From NCBI RefSeq assembly GCF_023704175.1, contig NZ_CP084530.1, positions 430,501 to 494,500 of the forward strand: a stretch of 64,000 bases of DNA, given 5' to 3'. A program made the position numbers and the translations under genes. Below are positions 7,688 through 17,638 of this stretch, in pieces. The DNA comes from Paenibacillus sp. YPG26. GTDB lineage: Bacteria; Bacillota; Bacilli; Paenibacillales; Paenibacillaceae. How positions within the stretch are numbered: the stretch's first letter is position 1; each line of letters opens with the position of its first letter. The notes beneath the pieces were generated by a model, which saw nothing but the letters and a program-made list of their open reading frames with translations, did no database searches and had not been told where the DNA came from.

Positions 7688-9499
7688 TTACTCCTCCACC
7701 AACGTCACTTCAAACACGGGCAGAGATAGGGCCGTCTGACCTAGGGTAACATCCTCGTTCTGACTCGCAAGTGTACCGGATATTGTCACATTGCCTACCG
7801 ACAGCAGGCTGTCCGACTTGAGCAGAACGTAGCTGTCGCCTAATTGAGCCAGCGGACCGCTGTCCGTGATGCTCACGATGCTGCAGGTGAATCGCACCTT
7901 CTGGCCCGCATGCTGGAGCAAATCTTCAATCCGTATGTTCTTGTACTCAGATTCGGACTCGGATTCCGACTCCGAGCCGGGCTCAGAATCAGACTCCACG
8001 GGCTTCTGATACTTGTAGTCGCTTCCTGTCCAGGCATAGACTGCGGATTCTCCCTCGCCATCCCCTTCCGGATTGTTCACCAGCAAAGTCCCGTCCTTCA
8101 TAACCTGATAGCCGTCTGCTTCAAATTCGAACAGCTTGCTGAATTCGCCTTCCTCCACAGCAAAAGCGCTATAGTAGGCACGGCGGAGGCTGGATTCGGC
8201 TTCCACAAGAATAACAGGCATAGTGCTGGTGCTCAGCTGCTTCTCAAAGGACAAGCCTGTGATCCTCTGGCCCTGAAGGAGCTCACTGCTGGATACCATC
8301 CGGGTCTGACCGGCGGCATCCATGGCCGCATAGTAGATCCGGCCCGTATCATCCGATGCGGCCGCGTACAGCTGCGCCCCGTAACGGCCGCTTCCGCCTA
8401 TGACATGTGCGTAGCGCTTGCTGCTGTCCGCCGCCTGAAGCAGGCGGATCGGATCGGCCTTGGTCCAGGCCAGCTTGGCGGCCGCAATCTGATCGGACGT
8501 GTCGCGATACCCCGCAACCGCTTCATACAGGGCAATCGCCTGCTGGTACTCCCCGCGGGCGACCATCAGCTTCGCTTTCCTGATCAGTCTGCTGTACTGC
8601 GTAGAAATATAGGCGGTTAGCGGCGATCTCACCTTGGCAGACTGTGCGAAGGCAACAAAGTCACGGGCGTGGGAGGCGAAGGCTGTGTAATTCTCTGTCT
8701 TGAGATCTGTACGGAGGACCTGATCGGCCAGAGACTCAGTGGTCTTCTTAATCCACGGAGACTCTACGCCGGCCTCCTTATAGATATTCTTCATGGACAG
8801 CGCCTCGTTCAGCATGCTCGTGAACATGCCGTCGGCAGACAGCTGGGTCAGCTTGCGGGTATCGTACTTCTTGAATGCTGCAGACAGACTGTCCAGACGC
8901 TTGTCCTTGCCCCCGTAGTAAGCCTCAGGAATCAGCAGAAGCTTATTCCTGAAGGACTCGTCCTGGTAGGTGCGCTTCTCCAGATTATCGTTCATCTGGG
9001 AAGTGAAGCGCTGCTCGAATTGCTTGAATTTACCCAGAAAATGATCGGTAACCTTGAAAGCTGACGAGATCTGTTTGTAATAACTGCTATATTGCCCGCC
9101 TGTCTTCATATACTTGTTACGTAGGGCAGACAGGTCCGCATAAGCTTGAACCAGCCTTGTAAAGTCTTCATCAGAGTCCGGGCTTGCGGACTGGGCGGCT
9201 TCATCCAGTCCGGCAAGCCGGCTTCTAATCTCGGTGATGGGGGCGAGCTGGGCCAGGCGGGTATGGATCTCGTCCTCCTTGTATTTGATCCAGCGGTTGC
9301 TTCGGGCTTTCTGGTACCACTCTTCCGCATGAATAAGATCCTTCTTCATGTAAGCACGCTCTGCTTCGGTGATCCAGGTTATTTTCTGCTGGATGTAATA
9401 GGCTTTCACGGCAATAAGAGCAAGTAGTGCCGCGCAGAGCAGGATGAACAGATTACGCAGGGTTAATTTATTTTTGATCGTCATTAGATATAGTCTCAT
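7688..9499 (-). CDS. Membrane-anchored TPR-like protein with Ser/Glu linker, unknown function
   Basis: About 603 residues from the ATG at 9499, which overlaps the stop of the 317-aa gene as ATGA. One N-terminal transmembrane helix (LRNLFILLCAALLALIAVKAYY) is followed by a long helical domain with TPR-like character (AYMKKDLIHAEEWYQKARSN; YQQAIALYEAVAGYRDT). A beta-rich region comes next, then a Ser/Glu repeat linker (SESESESESEY) and a small beta C-terminal domain of OB-like appearance (LLQHAGQKVRFTCSIVSI). The bulk is probably extracytoplasmic. It is last in a coupled three-gene operon divergent from the vWA/tubulin module, so I infer a structural partner of that module. No named family is recognised. 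Confidence 0.75.
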   Translation of the reverse strand: MRLYLMTIKNKLTLRNLFILLCAALLALIAVKAYYIQQKITWITEAERAYMKKDLIHAEEWYQKARSNRWIKYKEDEIHTRLAQLAPITEIRSRLAGLDEAAQSASPDSDEDFTRLVQAYADLSALRNKYMKTGGQYSSYYKQISSAFKVTDHFLGKFKQFEQRFTSQMNDNLEKRTYQDESFRNKLLLIPEAYYGGKDKRLDSLSAAFKKYDTRKLTQLSADGMFTSMLNEALSMKNIYKEAGVESPWIKKTTESLADQVLRTDLKTENYTAFASHARDFVAFAQSAKVRSPLTAYISTQYSRLIRKAKLMVARGEYQQAIALYEAVAGYRDTSDQIAAAKLAWTKADPIRLLQAADSSKRYAHVIGGSGRYGAQLYAAASDDTGRIYYAAMDAAGQTRMVSSSELLQGQRITGLSFEKQLSTSTMPVILVEAESSLRRAYYSAFAVEEGEFSKLFEFEADGYQVMKDGTLLVNNPEGDGEGESAVYAWTGSDYKYQKPVESDSEPGSESESESESEYKNIRIEDLLQHAGQKVRFTCSIVSITDSGPLAQLGDSYVLLKSDSLLSVGNVTISGTLASQNEDVTLGQTALSLPVFEVTLVEE

Positions 9500-10449
9500 A
9501 GATGCTGCCCACTTGATTGAGTAGTCGGGTGGAAGTCTGGGTCCCACTGATACTTCGCGTTATAAATCTCGGCCACCTCTGTGGCGAGATTGCTGAACTG
9601 AAGGTGAGGGTCACCTGTAACGATCCGGAATAAGCGCAGGAACCGGTCTTTCGGCAAATAACGGGCGTATCTGCGGATGAACTCCGGATAGAGCGTGACA
9701 TATCTCTTCATCCTGACGATGGCGCCTACCGTTGCCGTAAGAATATCCCTTCCGTTCGCCATACTGAGGAACTCCGGCTCGTGATCGAGGACATACAGCA
9801 GCGTCCGCTCTTTGATAAGCTCGGGCTTAATCCTCGCAATCTCGCCGATATACTCAGCCAGCCCCTCATCGAAGTCGAAGAGCAGTAGAGATTCCAGCTG
9901 CAAATCCATGTCTCTGCGGAGAACAAAGGAACGAAGCAGCGAAATCTGCTGCAGCCGGTTGCGGTCACTGTTCACAAGGGTGCCGATTTCGCGCAGCATC
10001 TCGTAGGTCAGGCGCTCATCCTGCTGCCGAATGCCGATTGCGGCTTCGATGTTCAGACGCAGGCCGTCAATCAGCCGCTGCTGCTCCTGTCCGAACCACT
10101 TGTGCAGCCGCCGCGGCGCTTCGCTGAGCGTCATCCGCCTCTGCACGAGCCAGAGCAGCAGGGTTAGTGTGATTCCAGATCCAAGACAGATCGCAATCTC
10201 TTCAAAGGTCGTGCTGAATAGGACCCCGGTCAGCGTCAGAAATAGCGCGGCTAAGCGCTCGGTCTGCATAGAGCGTTTGACCAGCCGAAGAGCCATGGTG
10301 TCCACCGGCATGAAGGACGAACGCCCGCAGCTGAGGCAATCCTTTTCCCATAGGACCGTGAAATTGTGGCAGTTCCTGCACACCCGGAGCCGCTGATAGG
10401 CATAACGAGTGCGCCTTAAGGGACTTATCTGTACAGGGAGCTTCTTCAT
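9496..10449 (-). CDS. Zinc-ribbon membrane protein, unknown function
   Basis: 317 residues. Near the N-terminus is a rubredoxin-like zinc ribbon with Cys24, Cys27, Cys38 and Cys41 (CRNC, CLSC). Two adjacent transmembrane helices follow (ERLAALFLTLTGVLF and AICLGSGITLTLLLWLV), then a helical cytoplasmic domain of about 200 residues. It overlaps both neighbours by 4 bases, so the three genes form a tightly coupled operon. Zinc ribbons recur in the GTPase of the facing module, which hints at one system. No enzymatic motif is visible. Confidence 0.75.
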   Translation of the reverse strand: MKKLPVQISPLRRTRYAYQRLRVCRNCHNFTVLWEKDCLSCGRSSFMPVDTMALRLVKRSMQTERLAALFLTLTGVLFSTTFEEIAICLGSGITLTLLLWLVQRRMTLSEAPRRLHKWFGQEQQRLIDGLRLNIEAAIGIRQQDERLTYEMLREIGTLVNSDRNRLQQISLLRSFVLRRDMDLQLESLLLFDFDEGLAEYIGEIARIKPELIKERTLLYVLDHEPEFLSMANGRDILTATVGAIVRMKRYVTLYPEFIRRYARYLPKDRFLRLFRIVTGDPHLQFSNLATEVAEIYNAKYQWDPDFHPTTQSSGQHL

Positions 10450-10595
10450 GATTGTTCCCGCCTGTCATTGATGATGGACAGCACCTGCCGGTCAATTTCC
10501 TCCTGGGGAAAAGGACGCCTGCGGTGAGAATAATAGAGAATCGTGCGAATAAGTACAAAAAGAAACAAAATTCCAATACATCCGTATGCAATCAT
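10446..10595 (-). CDS. 49-aa single-pass membrane peptide, first gene of the zinc-ribbon operon
   Basis: ATG at 10595 with an AAAGGATC ribosome site, 49 codons, stop overlapping the next ATG (ATGA). The N-terminal half is one transmembrane helix (CIGILFLFVLIRTILYY). It is followed by a basic HRRRPF stretch and an acidic/polar tail ending DRREQS. Conservation of the four-base overlaps across three genes argues that it is a real gene rather than leader sequence. Its role is unknown, perhaps a small membrane partner of the zinc-ribbon protein. Confidence 0.7.
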   Translation of the reverse strand: MIAYGCIGILFLFVLIRTILYYSHRRRPFPQEEIDRQVLSIINDRREQS

Positions 10596-10891
10596 AATAA
10601 GATCCTTTCTATCCTGGATGTGAGCTGTTTCTCGTCATTATAAAAGGGTTGGAGCACTACTTCAAATAATCATCTTCCTAAGCTCTGGCCGCGCAACCAT
10701 GACAATCTGGTTTGAACTTTGAGGTGGTAAATTATATCATAATGTCATAGACTTGGCAGAATTAGTAAGAGATATGTCGTATTATAGTAGGTTTTTACTG
10801 ATTTAACGCTATCTTAATATCTTCTTAATAAAAACTTAAGACCTGTTCCATAGAGTAGTATTATTCCGATTTCAAGTGAAGGAGTACCCTT
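10596..10891. other. Divergent promoter region
   Basis: About 300 AT-rich bases between the 49-aa peptide operon and the secreted vWA gene. Promoters for both directions must lie here. I cannot fix a convincing -35/-10 pair by eye. Confidence 0.4.
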
Positions 10892-12682
10892 ATGCTTCCA
10901 AGACAAAAATTAATGCTAACGCTGCTGCTCGCGCTCTCCCTGCTGCTTCCTCTGACAGGCCAAGTTCAGGTGGTTGAAGCCGCTCAGCAGTCTTCACACA
11001 TCGATGCCGTGCTGGTCGTGGATGACAGCAACTCGATGAATAAGAGTGACCGGAACAAGATCAGTAATGAAGCGATGAAGATGTTCATCGATATGCTCTC
11101 TGCCAAGGGGGATAAGGTAGGGGTTGTGGCTTATACGGACCGCATCCAGCGGGAAAAGGCCCTGCTCGAAATTCAATCCCCTTCGGATAAAGAGGACTTG
11201 AAGCAATTCATAGATGGGCTTGACCGGGGCTCCTATACGGACATCGCCGTGGGTGTCAAGGAAGCAGTCAAGGTGCTGAAGAATGGCGCTGATCCATCCC
11301 ATGAGCCTATGATCGTTGTGCTGGCTGACGGGAATAACGACTTCAACAAGGCGTCGGGAAGAACCCAGCAGCAGTCCGATCAGGAGCTGAATCAGGCGCT
11401 GGCCGAGGCGAAGCAGGACGGTGTTCCAGTCTATACCATCGGCCTTAACGCGGATGGCAAGCTGAACAAGGCCGCTCTGGGCGCGATTGCCCAGAAGACG
11501 GGCGGGAAGGCTTTTGTTACCGATACAGCAGATGACCTGCCGCAGATTCTGAGCGAAATCTTCGCCAGCCACCTGAAGCTGAAGATCGTGCCGGTCCAGT
11601 CGATTACGGCGAATGGAAGCTATCAGGATGTAACGGTCAATGTGCCGAACGCGAGCGTGCTTGAAGCCAACATTTCGATGATGTCCTCGAAGCCTGTCGA
11701 AGTGAAGCTGTATGACCCATCGGGGAAGGAAGTCGCTATTCCCTCGGGTGATGTGCTGATGTCGAAGTCGAGGACCTACTCCCTGATCAAGCTGCTGAAG
11801 CCAGCCCAAGGGGATTGGAAGCTGAAGGTCAAAGGCATAGCCAAGGACAAGATCGATATCAACCTGGTGTTCAACTATGATATGGAGCTGGCCATGGATC
11901 AAATCCCTGCCAAAACCTACAGCAAGGGCGATAAGATCGATATTAACTCGTACCTGATCAGCAACGGGAACAAGATTCAGAATACAAACCTGTATCAGGA
12001 TATGAACGCTGTGCTGGTTGTGAAGGATCTGGATACAGGCAAGACCACGGAGACGAAGCTGGGGAACACCGGCAATCATTTCAGCGGAACTTACGAAATT
12101 CCGGACCGGCATGCTTATGAGATCAAGGTAAGAGCAGAAGAGAAGAGCTTCTACCGCGAGACGCCTCCTGTGAAGATCAGCGCCAAGCCAGGCGGGACGG
12201 GGGCAGCCGCCAATCCAGGTGCCGGGGCAAGCGCGAGTGACTCAGACAAGAAGCCTTTTCCGACTCTAGCTGTTATTCTCGGTGTCCTTGGTCTGGCAGT
12301 CGTCCTGGCTGCGCTCTACTTCCTGCTCCGGATGTGGAAGAAAGCGAATCAAGGCTTTGTCGGCCAAGTGGTTATCGAGATCCGTGACGAGAACACGGGA
12401 GAGAAGACGTATCCGCAGTATAAGAAGCTTACCGCCTTCAAAGGCAAGTTCAACCTCCACCAGCTGCTGCAGCTGGCTCCCGAGCTCCGGGAGACGGAGA
12501 AGATCATCTTCACTCCGGGCGCGAACGACCGGATTGTGCTGAAGAACACCAGCCCGAATACCATCGAGAAATCGGGCCGTGCGATCGACGCCACCAAAGG
12601 TCTCGAGCTCAAAGGCGGCGACCGCCTGACCATCCCGCTGATCGGGGTGGATAAGACGATCTTCATTGAGTACTTAGTGTGA
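10892..12682 (+). CDS. Secreted, membrane-anchored vWA-domain protein
   Basis: 596 residues. A signal peptide (about 1-31, MLPRQKLMLTLLLALSLLLP) leads into a von Willebrand A domain with an intact MIDAS: VVDDSNSMN (DxSxS), a Thr in RGSYTDIAVG, and VVLADGNND. A beta-rich region comes next, then a single transmembrane helix at about 456-480 (AVILGVLGLAVVLAALYFLL). The cytoplasmic tail is about 115 residues of beta-rich sequence. The architecture fits an extracytoplasmic adhesion or sensor domain coupled to an inside domain. A GGAG ribosome site precedes the ATG. It is followed by a repeat-filled gap before the tubulin-like gene, and a second vWA protein with a different topology occurs in the same module. 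Confidence 0.85.
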   Translation: MLPRQKLMLTLLLALSLLLPLTGQVQVVEAAQQSSHIDAVLVVDDSNSMNKSDRNKISNEAMKMFIDMLSAKGDKVGVVAYTDRIQREKALLEIQSPSDKEDLKQFIDGLDRGSYTDIAVGVKEAVKVLKNGADPSHEPMIVVLADGNNDFNKASGRTQQQSDQELNQALAEAKQDGVPVYTIGLNADGKLNKAALGAIAQKTGGKAFVTDTADDLPQILSEIFASHLKLKIVPVQSITANGSYQDVTVNVPNASVLEANISMMSSKPVEVKLYDPSGKEVAIPSGDVLMSKSRTYSLIKLLKPAQGDWKLKVKGIAKDKIDINLVFNYDMELAMDQIPAKTYSKGDKIDINSYLISNGNKIQNTNLYQDMNAVLVVKDLDTGKTTETKLGNTGNHFSGTYEIPDRHAYEIKVRAEEKSFYRETPPVKISAKPGGTGAAANPGAGASASDSDKKPFPTLAVILGVLGLAVVLAALYFLLRMWKKANQGFVGQVVIEIRDENTGEKTYPQYKKLTAFKGKFNLHQLLQLAPELRETEKIIFTPGANDRIVLKNTSPNTIEKSGRAIDATKGLELKGGDRLTIPLIGVDKTIFIEYLV

Positions 12683-14245
12683 AATTAGATCTGTTGAAGG
12701 GGCTGCGTTCGGCAGTAGTCGCTGCGAGTCCGGATCGTTCTTCCGATCGCTGTTGTCTTCTGATTTCCTGATTGTATGTGAAATTAGATCTGTTGAAGAG
12801 TCTGCGTTCGGCAGTAGTCGCTGCGAGTCCGGATCATTCTTCCGATCGCTGTTGTCTTCTGATTCCTTGATTGTATGCTGATGGATGAAATCAGAAGACA
12901 AAGGCGAGCGCTGCGCTTCTATAGAACGATTCCGGCCTCTCCGCTGGTGGCGAGGAGGCAGCTCCTTCAAAGGCCGAATTTAACATATTTGTTGTTGGGC
13001 AGGGGGCGGTGCTGTAGGGAACGAATCCTACAGCACGCAGTTGAAGGGCTTGGACTGGAGCGTGCTGCGAGGTGGCAGCTCCTTCAAAGGCCAAATTTAA
13101 CATATTTGTTGTGGGTAAGGGTGGTGCTGTAGGGAGCGAATCCTACAGCACGTAGTTGAAGGGCTTGGACTGGAGCGCGCTGCGAGTCCGGATCGTTCTT
13201 CCGATCTCTGTTGTCTTCTGATTCCCTGATTGTATGCTGATGGATGAAATCAGAAGACAAAGGCGAGCGCTGCGCTTCTATAGAACGATTCCGGCCTCTC
13301 CGCTGGTGGCGAGGAGGCAGCTCCTTCAAAGGCCGAATTTAACATATTTGTTGTTGGGCAGGGGGCGGTGCTGTAGGGAACGAGTCCTACAGCACGCCAA
13401 TAGAAAGGCGAAGGGTGACCATTCGCAAAAAGACTTCGATGGTCGATGGTGGCACTAAGCTACAGCCAGTCCTTACTTCCGGCCCCATAGTGCAACTACG
13501 GTCTGTGATTAAGGTTCTGCGAGGAATGCAAGAGGCTTCTATAACTTCTGAGTCTCTGTGAGGATCGATAGGAGAAGGTAGACGATCAGCTCCCTTTCAG
13601 ATTCGTTTGGTAGTCTTAGGGATAACCAAGTCCAATATGTGAAAGGAGAGTTATCAGTAACGCTCTTGTAACTCGATTTATATAAGTCTGTCGCTATATG
13701 AATTGAAATATAGAAAGCTCTGTAATTGTATTGCTCTTCTTAGAGGAAGAGGTAAATTAAGTGGGCAGGGAAAGGGAACAACGTTAAAATCAGGCCATAA
13801 GTAATTAAGTAAATTGCATCAGTATGAACATAAATTGCACAAGCCCAGCGGAGAGGATGGAATCGTTCTGAAGAAGCGAAGCGGTCGCCTTTGTCAGCGG
13901 ATTTCCACAATAAGTGGACAATCAAGAAATCTGCTGACAACAGCGATCGTAGGAATGATCCATCCGCGGAGCGGTCTTACGGCACGAAGTGGTTAGTCAA
14001 ATCAGGAAATCGGGAGACAACAGCGATCGTAGGAATGATCCATCCGCGGAGCGGTCTTACGGCATGAAGTGGTTAGTCAAATCAGAATGATCCATCCACG
14101 CAGTGGCCTTAACCGCACGAAGAAAGATTTTTACCAAGTTAGATGCTGGAAACGCACTATTCTATATCGCAACTTAACGAACTCAAATTCGGAGCAAGCA
14201 GGAAGAACAGAGGTGCCTGCTCCGACCACTTTAGGGGGTCAACAT
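12683..14245. repeat. 1.5-kb non-coding block of dispersed intergenic repeats
   Basis: No convincing gene. A unit of about 97 bp is repeated head-to-tail at 12680-12777 and 12778-12874. A unit of about 160 bp at 12876-13034 recurs almost identically at 13232-13396, each copy containing AGCTCCTTCAAAGGC and GGTGCTGTAGGGA. A unit of about 70 bp is repeated at 13936-14008 and 14015-14083. Several units share a core reading CAACAGCGATCGGAAGAACG on one strand. Short open frames in the repeats recur because the DNA repeats, not because protein is conserved. Confidence 0.85.
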
Positions 14246-17200
14246 ATGAAACCGGTAGTAAGAGAACATATTCAGCAGCTCGACGTATCCCTGGGCGGGG
14301 GGATCGTCAGTGAGAAGATTCGCGTCGATACCATCGACAATCCGATCCTCATCATCGGCCTTGGCGGAACGGGGATTGATGCCCTGCTGCGGCTGAAATA
14401 TCAGATTAACCGCAGATTCAAGCTGCCGGAGGACCCGATCTCGAAGAAGAGACAGGAGAAGCCGAACAATGTCGAGTTCCTTGCTTTTGAGACGAACGAG
14501 CAAGACCGCGGCAAGCGTTACAAAGGCATCGGCCTCGATCCGATTAACGAGTTCGTCCTGCTGTCCAATGCGGAGATCGGTGGGCTGCTGCAGAATCGCA
14601 GCATTCTTGAGCCTTACATTACAGACTGGCTGTCGCCTGAACTGAGCATCACCGACGGCATGAACGGTGCCGCAGGGGTGCGCCAGGCTGGGAGACTGCT
14701 GCTTTTTACGAAGATTAATCAGGTGGTTCAGGCCATTGATAAGAAGATCAAAACGCTGTCCGTCGGCACCAATAAGAAGCTGATGGTATTCCTGCTCACG
14801 GGATTGTCCGGGGGTACAGGCAGCGGAACATTCCTGGACATTGCCTACATCGTCCGCGGAATTATCGAGAGGGACCATGGATCGGCGGGGATTGACCGCG
14901 TCAATACGCTCGGTTACTTGTTCACGCCGGATATTAATCTAGCGAGCAAGTCCTTAAGTGAGCATACACGTGAATATATTAAAAAGAACGGTTATGCCGC
15001 GCTCAAAGAACTCGACTACTGGATGAACGTGGACAGCCGGGGCGAGCGGTTCCGTCAGCAGTACGGGAATATTCTGAACGTGAATTCCCCGCTGCCGCCG
15101 TTCAATCTGTGCCATCTGATCTCGGCCACGAATACGGAAGGCAAGCTGCTGGAGAACGCCTATGACTACTGCATGAACGTAACGGCTGAGAATATTACGA
15201 ACTTTATGGCCAGTGAGGAGAAGCAGTCCGGCGAGGAATTCGCCATCCATGACTACATCAGCAACATCCGTACAAATATTGCGCAGATGAACAAGCTGTA
15301 TCCGGCCAACTATGAATACAACATCATCGGGGCTTCTTCCGCAGTCCTGCCGATTGAGGAGATGACCACTTATCTGGCTTTCCGCCTGTTCGGCAAGATG
15401 GAGAAAATGTTCGAGAAGGCACCAACGCAGGACGATGTGGAGAAGTTCGCGCGCAAGCTTGGCATCGACCTGGATACGATGGTCAAGACGTTCGAGTCCC
15501 GCGTACCTGAGCCGCTTCCGGGCTACCAGAACAGTGAGCGCCTGAGCTACAACAACGTGGTCAAGCAGCAGGTCGTCAATATGGATACCGAACTGGAGCA
15601 GAACTTTCTGGCCCGGGCCCGCGAGGAATACATTAAGGCGAAGAAGCAGCTGCCGGGCGAGATTGTTGGCCAATTCACCGATCAGATCCGCCGGCTGTTC
15701 CTGCATCCGGAGCAAGGTCCGTTCTATGTCTCCCGTCTGATCTATACGGAGAAGGGCTTCAGCCTGCTCAAAATGCTGCTGTCCTACATCGAGACGCTCC
15801 GTGAGAACCTGACGCGGATTCCGCGCGATATTGAAGCGGCCAGAGACCAGTCGGACGAGAAGCTTGGCGATGCCAAGAGCGCCTTCGTGTCCAAGGACAA
15901 GAAGAAGAACGCCTATATTGAAGCGAAGATCAATGAATACTGGCTGCATGCCGATGTGGAACGCACGGAGCAGATGATTGAATTTTACGAGGACCTGTAC
16001 GATCTGCTGAACAAGGAGAACACCCGGATTTACAATGTGTTCACGGAGATTCTGAACGCGCTGAATTCGATTTTTGCCAAGAATGGAGACATCCTTCTGA
16101 ACGGGGAAGAGCAGGAGGACCACAAAGGGAATAAGACGTACTACTGGAATATCGTCAGTGTGCCGGACATCTCGCAGGTGGTGGGCAGCCTCATGGAATC
16201 GAAGGATGTGGATGATCTGATTCGCGACTTCTCGCAGGAGCTGCTGGATCATTCCAATCAGTGGATCAAGGAGCAGGAAATTGACATTGTTAGCTCGATC
16301 TCCGAGTTCCTGACCGACAAATTCGGGGACCTGATTACGAAGTCGATGGAAGATTTCCTGCTGATGAAATACGGTCAGGATGAATCGATTGAGAAGTTCG
16401 TGGAGCGCAATATCGCCAGCAAGCTGGATGATGAGGCCGTTCCCGTCTTCCATTTGAGCAACAGCGCCGGCAATCTGTATTTCCCATCCTGGGGCTTCGT
16501 CTCCGTTCCCGTTCAGGCGCCGAGCATCCTCAAGGGGATCAAGAATTATCAGAACAACGCGGTGGGCAAGTCCCATTTCACGGTAAAAGAAAGCGAAGTC
16601 AAAAACCGCATCTTCTGGCTGAATACGAAGAACGGAGTGCCGCTCTTCGTCTATACGCCGCTGAAGGTATATGAAGAGAGCTATGAACGTACGATCCTGG
16701 ACAAGGAAGGCATCGGCCGTCACCTTGTGCAGACTGACAAGAAGAACTGGACCTACCTGCCCTCTCCGATTCCGGAGAAGTCTTGGGGCGATGTGTATGC
16801 CAATCCGCGGGTTCAGGCCTACAATGCACGGGTACGCAGTGAGTTCGATCAGGCGCTTGAGCTGAAAGTCATTGCGGAGAAAGGGATTGACCAGAACACC
16901 AGCAACCGGTATGAGGTTGTTCTAACCAAACCGTTCAACTTGTCTGATGTACTGCGCGCCTATGATATGCAGGTCTCTTCCAACAAGCCGAATCTGGGTG
17001 AGGTGAAGCGGGCGCTGGGCGAGCTGAAGCGGCTGCTGTCCCAGGGGATGGAGCGCGAGGGCAGCAGGGATATTTTTGGCAGCATTAATGAGGACATGGC
17101 CAAGGAGAACCTGATCCGTTCACCAGAGCTGATCACCCGTGTCCGCGAGGAGCTTACGAAGTACAAGTCGATTCAGGAGCAGGCAGCTGCTCTGGAAGCC

Positions 17201-17635
17201 TTGCTCGGACAGCATCAGGATGAAGAAAAGTGGTTGGATCAATTCATTGAAGCCTTGTACACTAGCACGATTACCAAGAAGGGTGCCTTGTACGTGTATG
17301 ACCGCGACGAGGAGGAAGAAGCCTGGGAGCCATTCGCTAATCTGATGAAAAGCCGGAATTTTGCCGAGTTCGAGGTGTATGGCAGCTTCCGAGCCCTGGA
17401 TGAGAAAAGCCGCAGTACTCTGCTGCGCAAGGCGTCCCGCAGAGACGCGGAGCTGACGGCTTCCGAAGACATTGCTCCGCTTCTCTCCAAGCTGGATGAG
17501 CTGTATGAGGCGTTCCTGGATGCAAGAGACCGGCTTGAATATGAGCGGGTGGAGCTTGCGAACGGAGAGGAAGCTTATCAGTTCTACAAGCAGATGACCA
17601 CCAAGCTCAGCGATATTCGCAGAAGGTTGAAATAG
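14246..17635 (+). CDS. Giant tubulin/FtsZ-like protein (Tubulin_2-type)
   Basis: 1129 residues from the ATG at 14246, which has AGGGGG upstream; the frame stays open further back, but only through repeat DNA. The N-terminus has a Rossmann-like start (NPILIIGLGGTGIDALLRL, about 32-50). At about 183-199 is the tubulin/FtsZ signature loop in LTGLSGGTGSGTFLDIA, the GTP-phosphate-binding motif. The rest is long, charged and helical, with no second recognised domain. I match it to the bacterial tubulin-like family Pfam names Tubulin_2. A GTP-dependent polymer or scaffold is expected by homology. The next gene begins 3 bases after the stop, so the two are one operon. Confidence 0.85.
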   Translation: MKPVVREHIQQLDVSLGGGIVSEKIRVDTIDNPILIIGLGGTGIDALLRLKYQINRRFKLPEDPISKKRQEKPNNVEFLAFETNEQDRGKRYKGIGLDPINEFVLLSNAEIGGLLQNRSILEPYITDWLSPELSITDGMNGAAGVRQAGRLLLFTKINQVVQAIDKKIKTLSVGTNKKLMVFLLTGLSGGTGSGTFLDIAYIVRGIIERDHGSAGIDRVNTLGYLFTPDINLASKSLSEHTREYIKKNGYAALKELDYWMNVDSRGERFRQQYGNILNVNSPLPPFNLCHLISATNTEGKLLENAYDYCMNVTAENITNFMASEEKQSGEEFAIHDYISNIRTNIAQMNKLYPANYEYNIIGASSAVLPIEEMTTYLAFRLFGKMEKMFEKAPTQDDVEKFARKLGIDLDTMVKTFESRVPEPLPGYQNSERLSYNNVVKQQVVNMDTELEQNFLARAREEYIKAKKQLPGEIVGQFTDQIRRLFLHPEQGPFYVSRLIYTEKGFSLLKMLLSYIETLRENLTRIPRDIEAARDQSDEKLGDAKSAFVSKDKKKNAYIEAKINEYWLHADVERTEQMIEFYEDLYDLLNKENTRIYNVFTEILNALNSIFAKNGDILLNGEEQEDHKGNKTYYWNIVSVPDISQVVGSLMESKDVDDLIRDFSQELLDHSNQWIKEQEIDIVSSISEFLTDKFGDLITKSMEDFLLMKYGQDESIEKFVERNIASKLDDEAVPVFHLSNSAGNLYFPSWGFVSVPVQAPSILKGIKNYQNNAVGKSHFTVKESEVKNRIFWLNTKNGVPLFVYTPLKVYEESYERTILDKEGIGRHLVQTDKKNWTYLPSPIPEKSWGDVYANPRVQAYNARVRSEFDQALELKVIAEKGIDQNTSNRYEVVLTKPFNLSDVLRAYDMQVSSNKPNLGEVKRALGELKRLLSQGMEREGSRDIFGSINEDMAKENLIRSPELITRVREELTKYKSIQEQAAALEALLGQHQDEEKWLDQFIEALYTSTITKKGALYVYDRDEEEEAWEPFANLMKSRNFAEFEVYGSFRALDEKSRSTLLRKASRRDAELTASEDIAPLLSKLDELYEAFLDARDRLEYERVELANGEEAYQFYKQMTTKLSDIRRRLK

Positions 17636-17638
17636 CCT

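Noticed and set aside
10994..12112. 372-codon minus-strand frame opposite the secreted vWA gene
   Set aside because: No ribosome site, Leu/Ile/His/Arg-rich shadow composition, and the plus frame has clear vWA motifs.
12875..13458. Repeated small frames (MLMDEIRRQRRALRF type) in the gap
   Set aside because: The DNA is a direct repeat, so the frames recur passively; no ribosome sites and no conservation at protein level.
12683..14245. Possible CRISPR array
   Set aside because: Units are long and adjacent without regular unique spacers, and there are no cas genes.
14954..16723. 589-codon minus-strand frame opposite the tubulin-like gene
   Set aside because: Shadow of a GC-biased gene; no motif or initiation signal.
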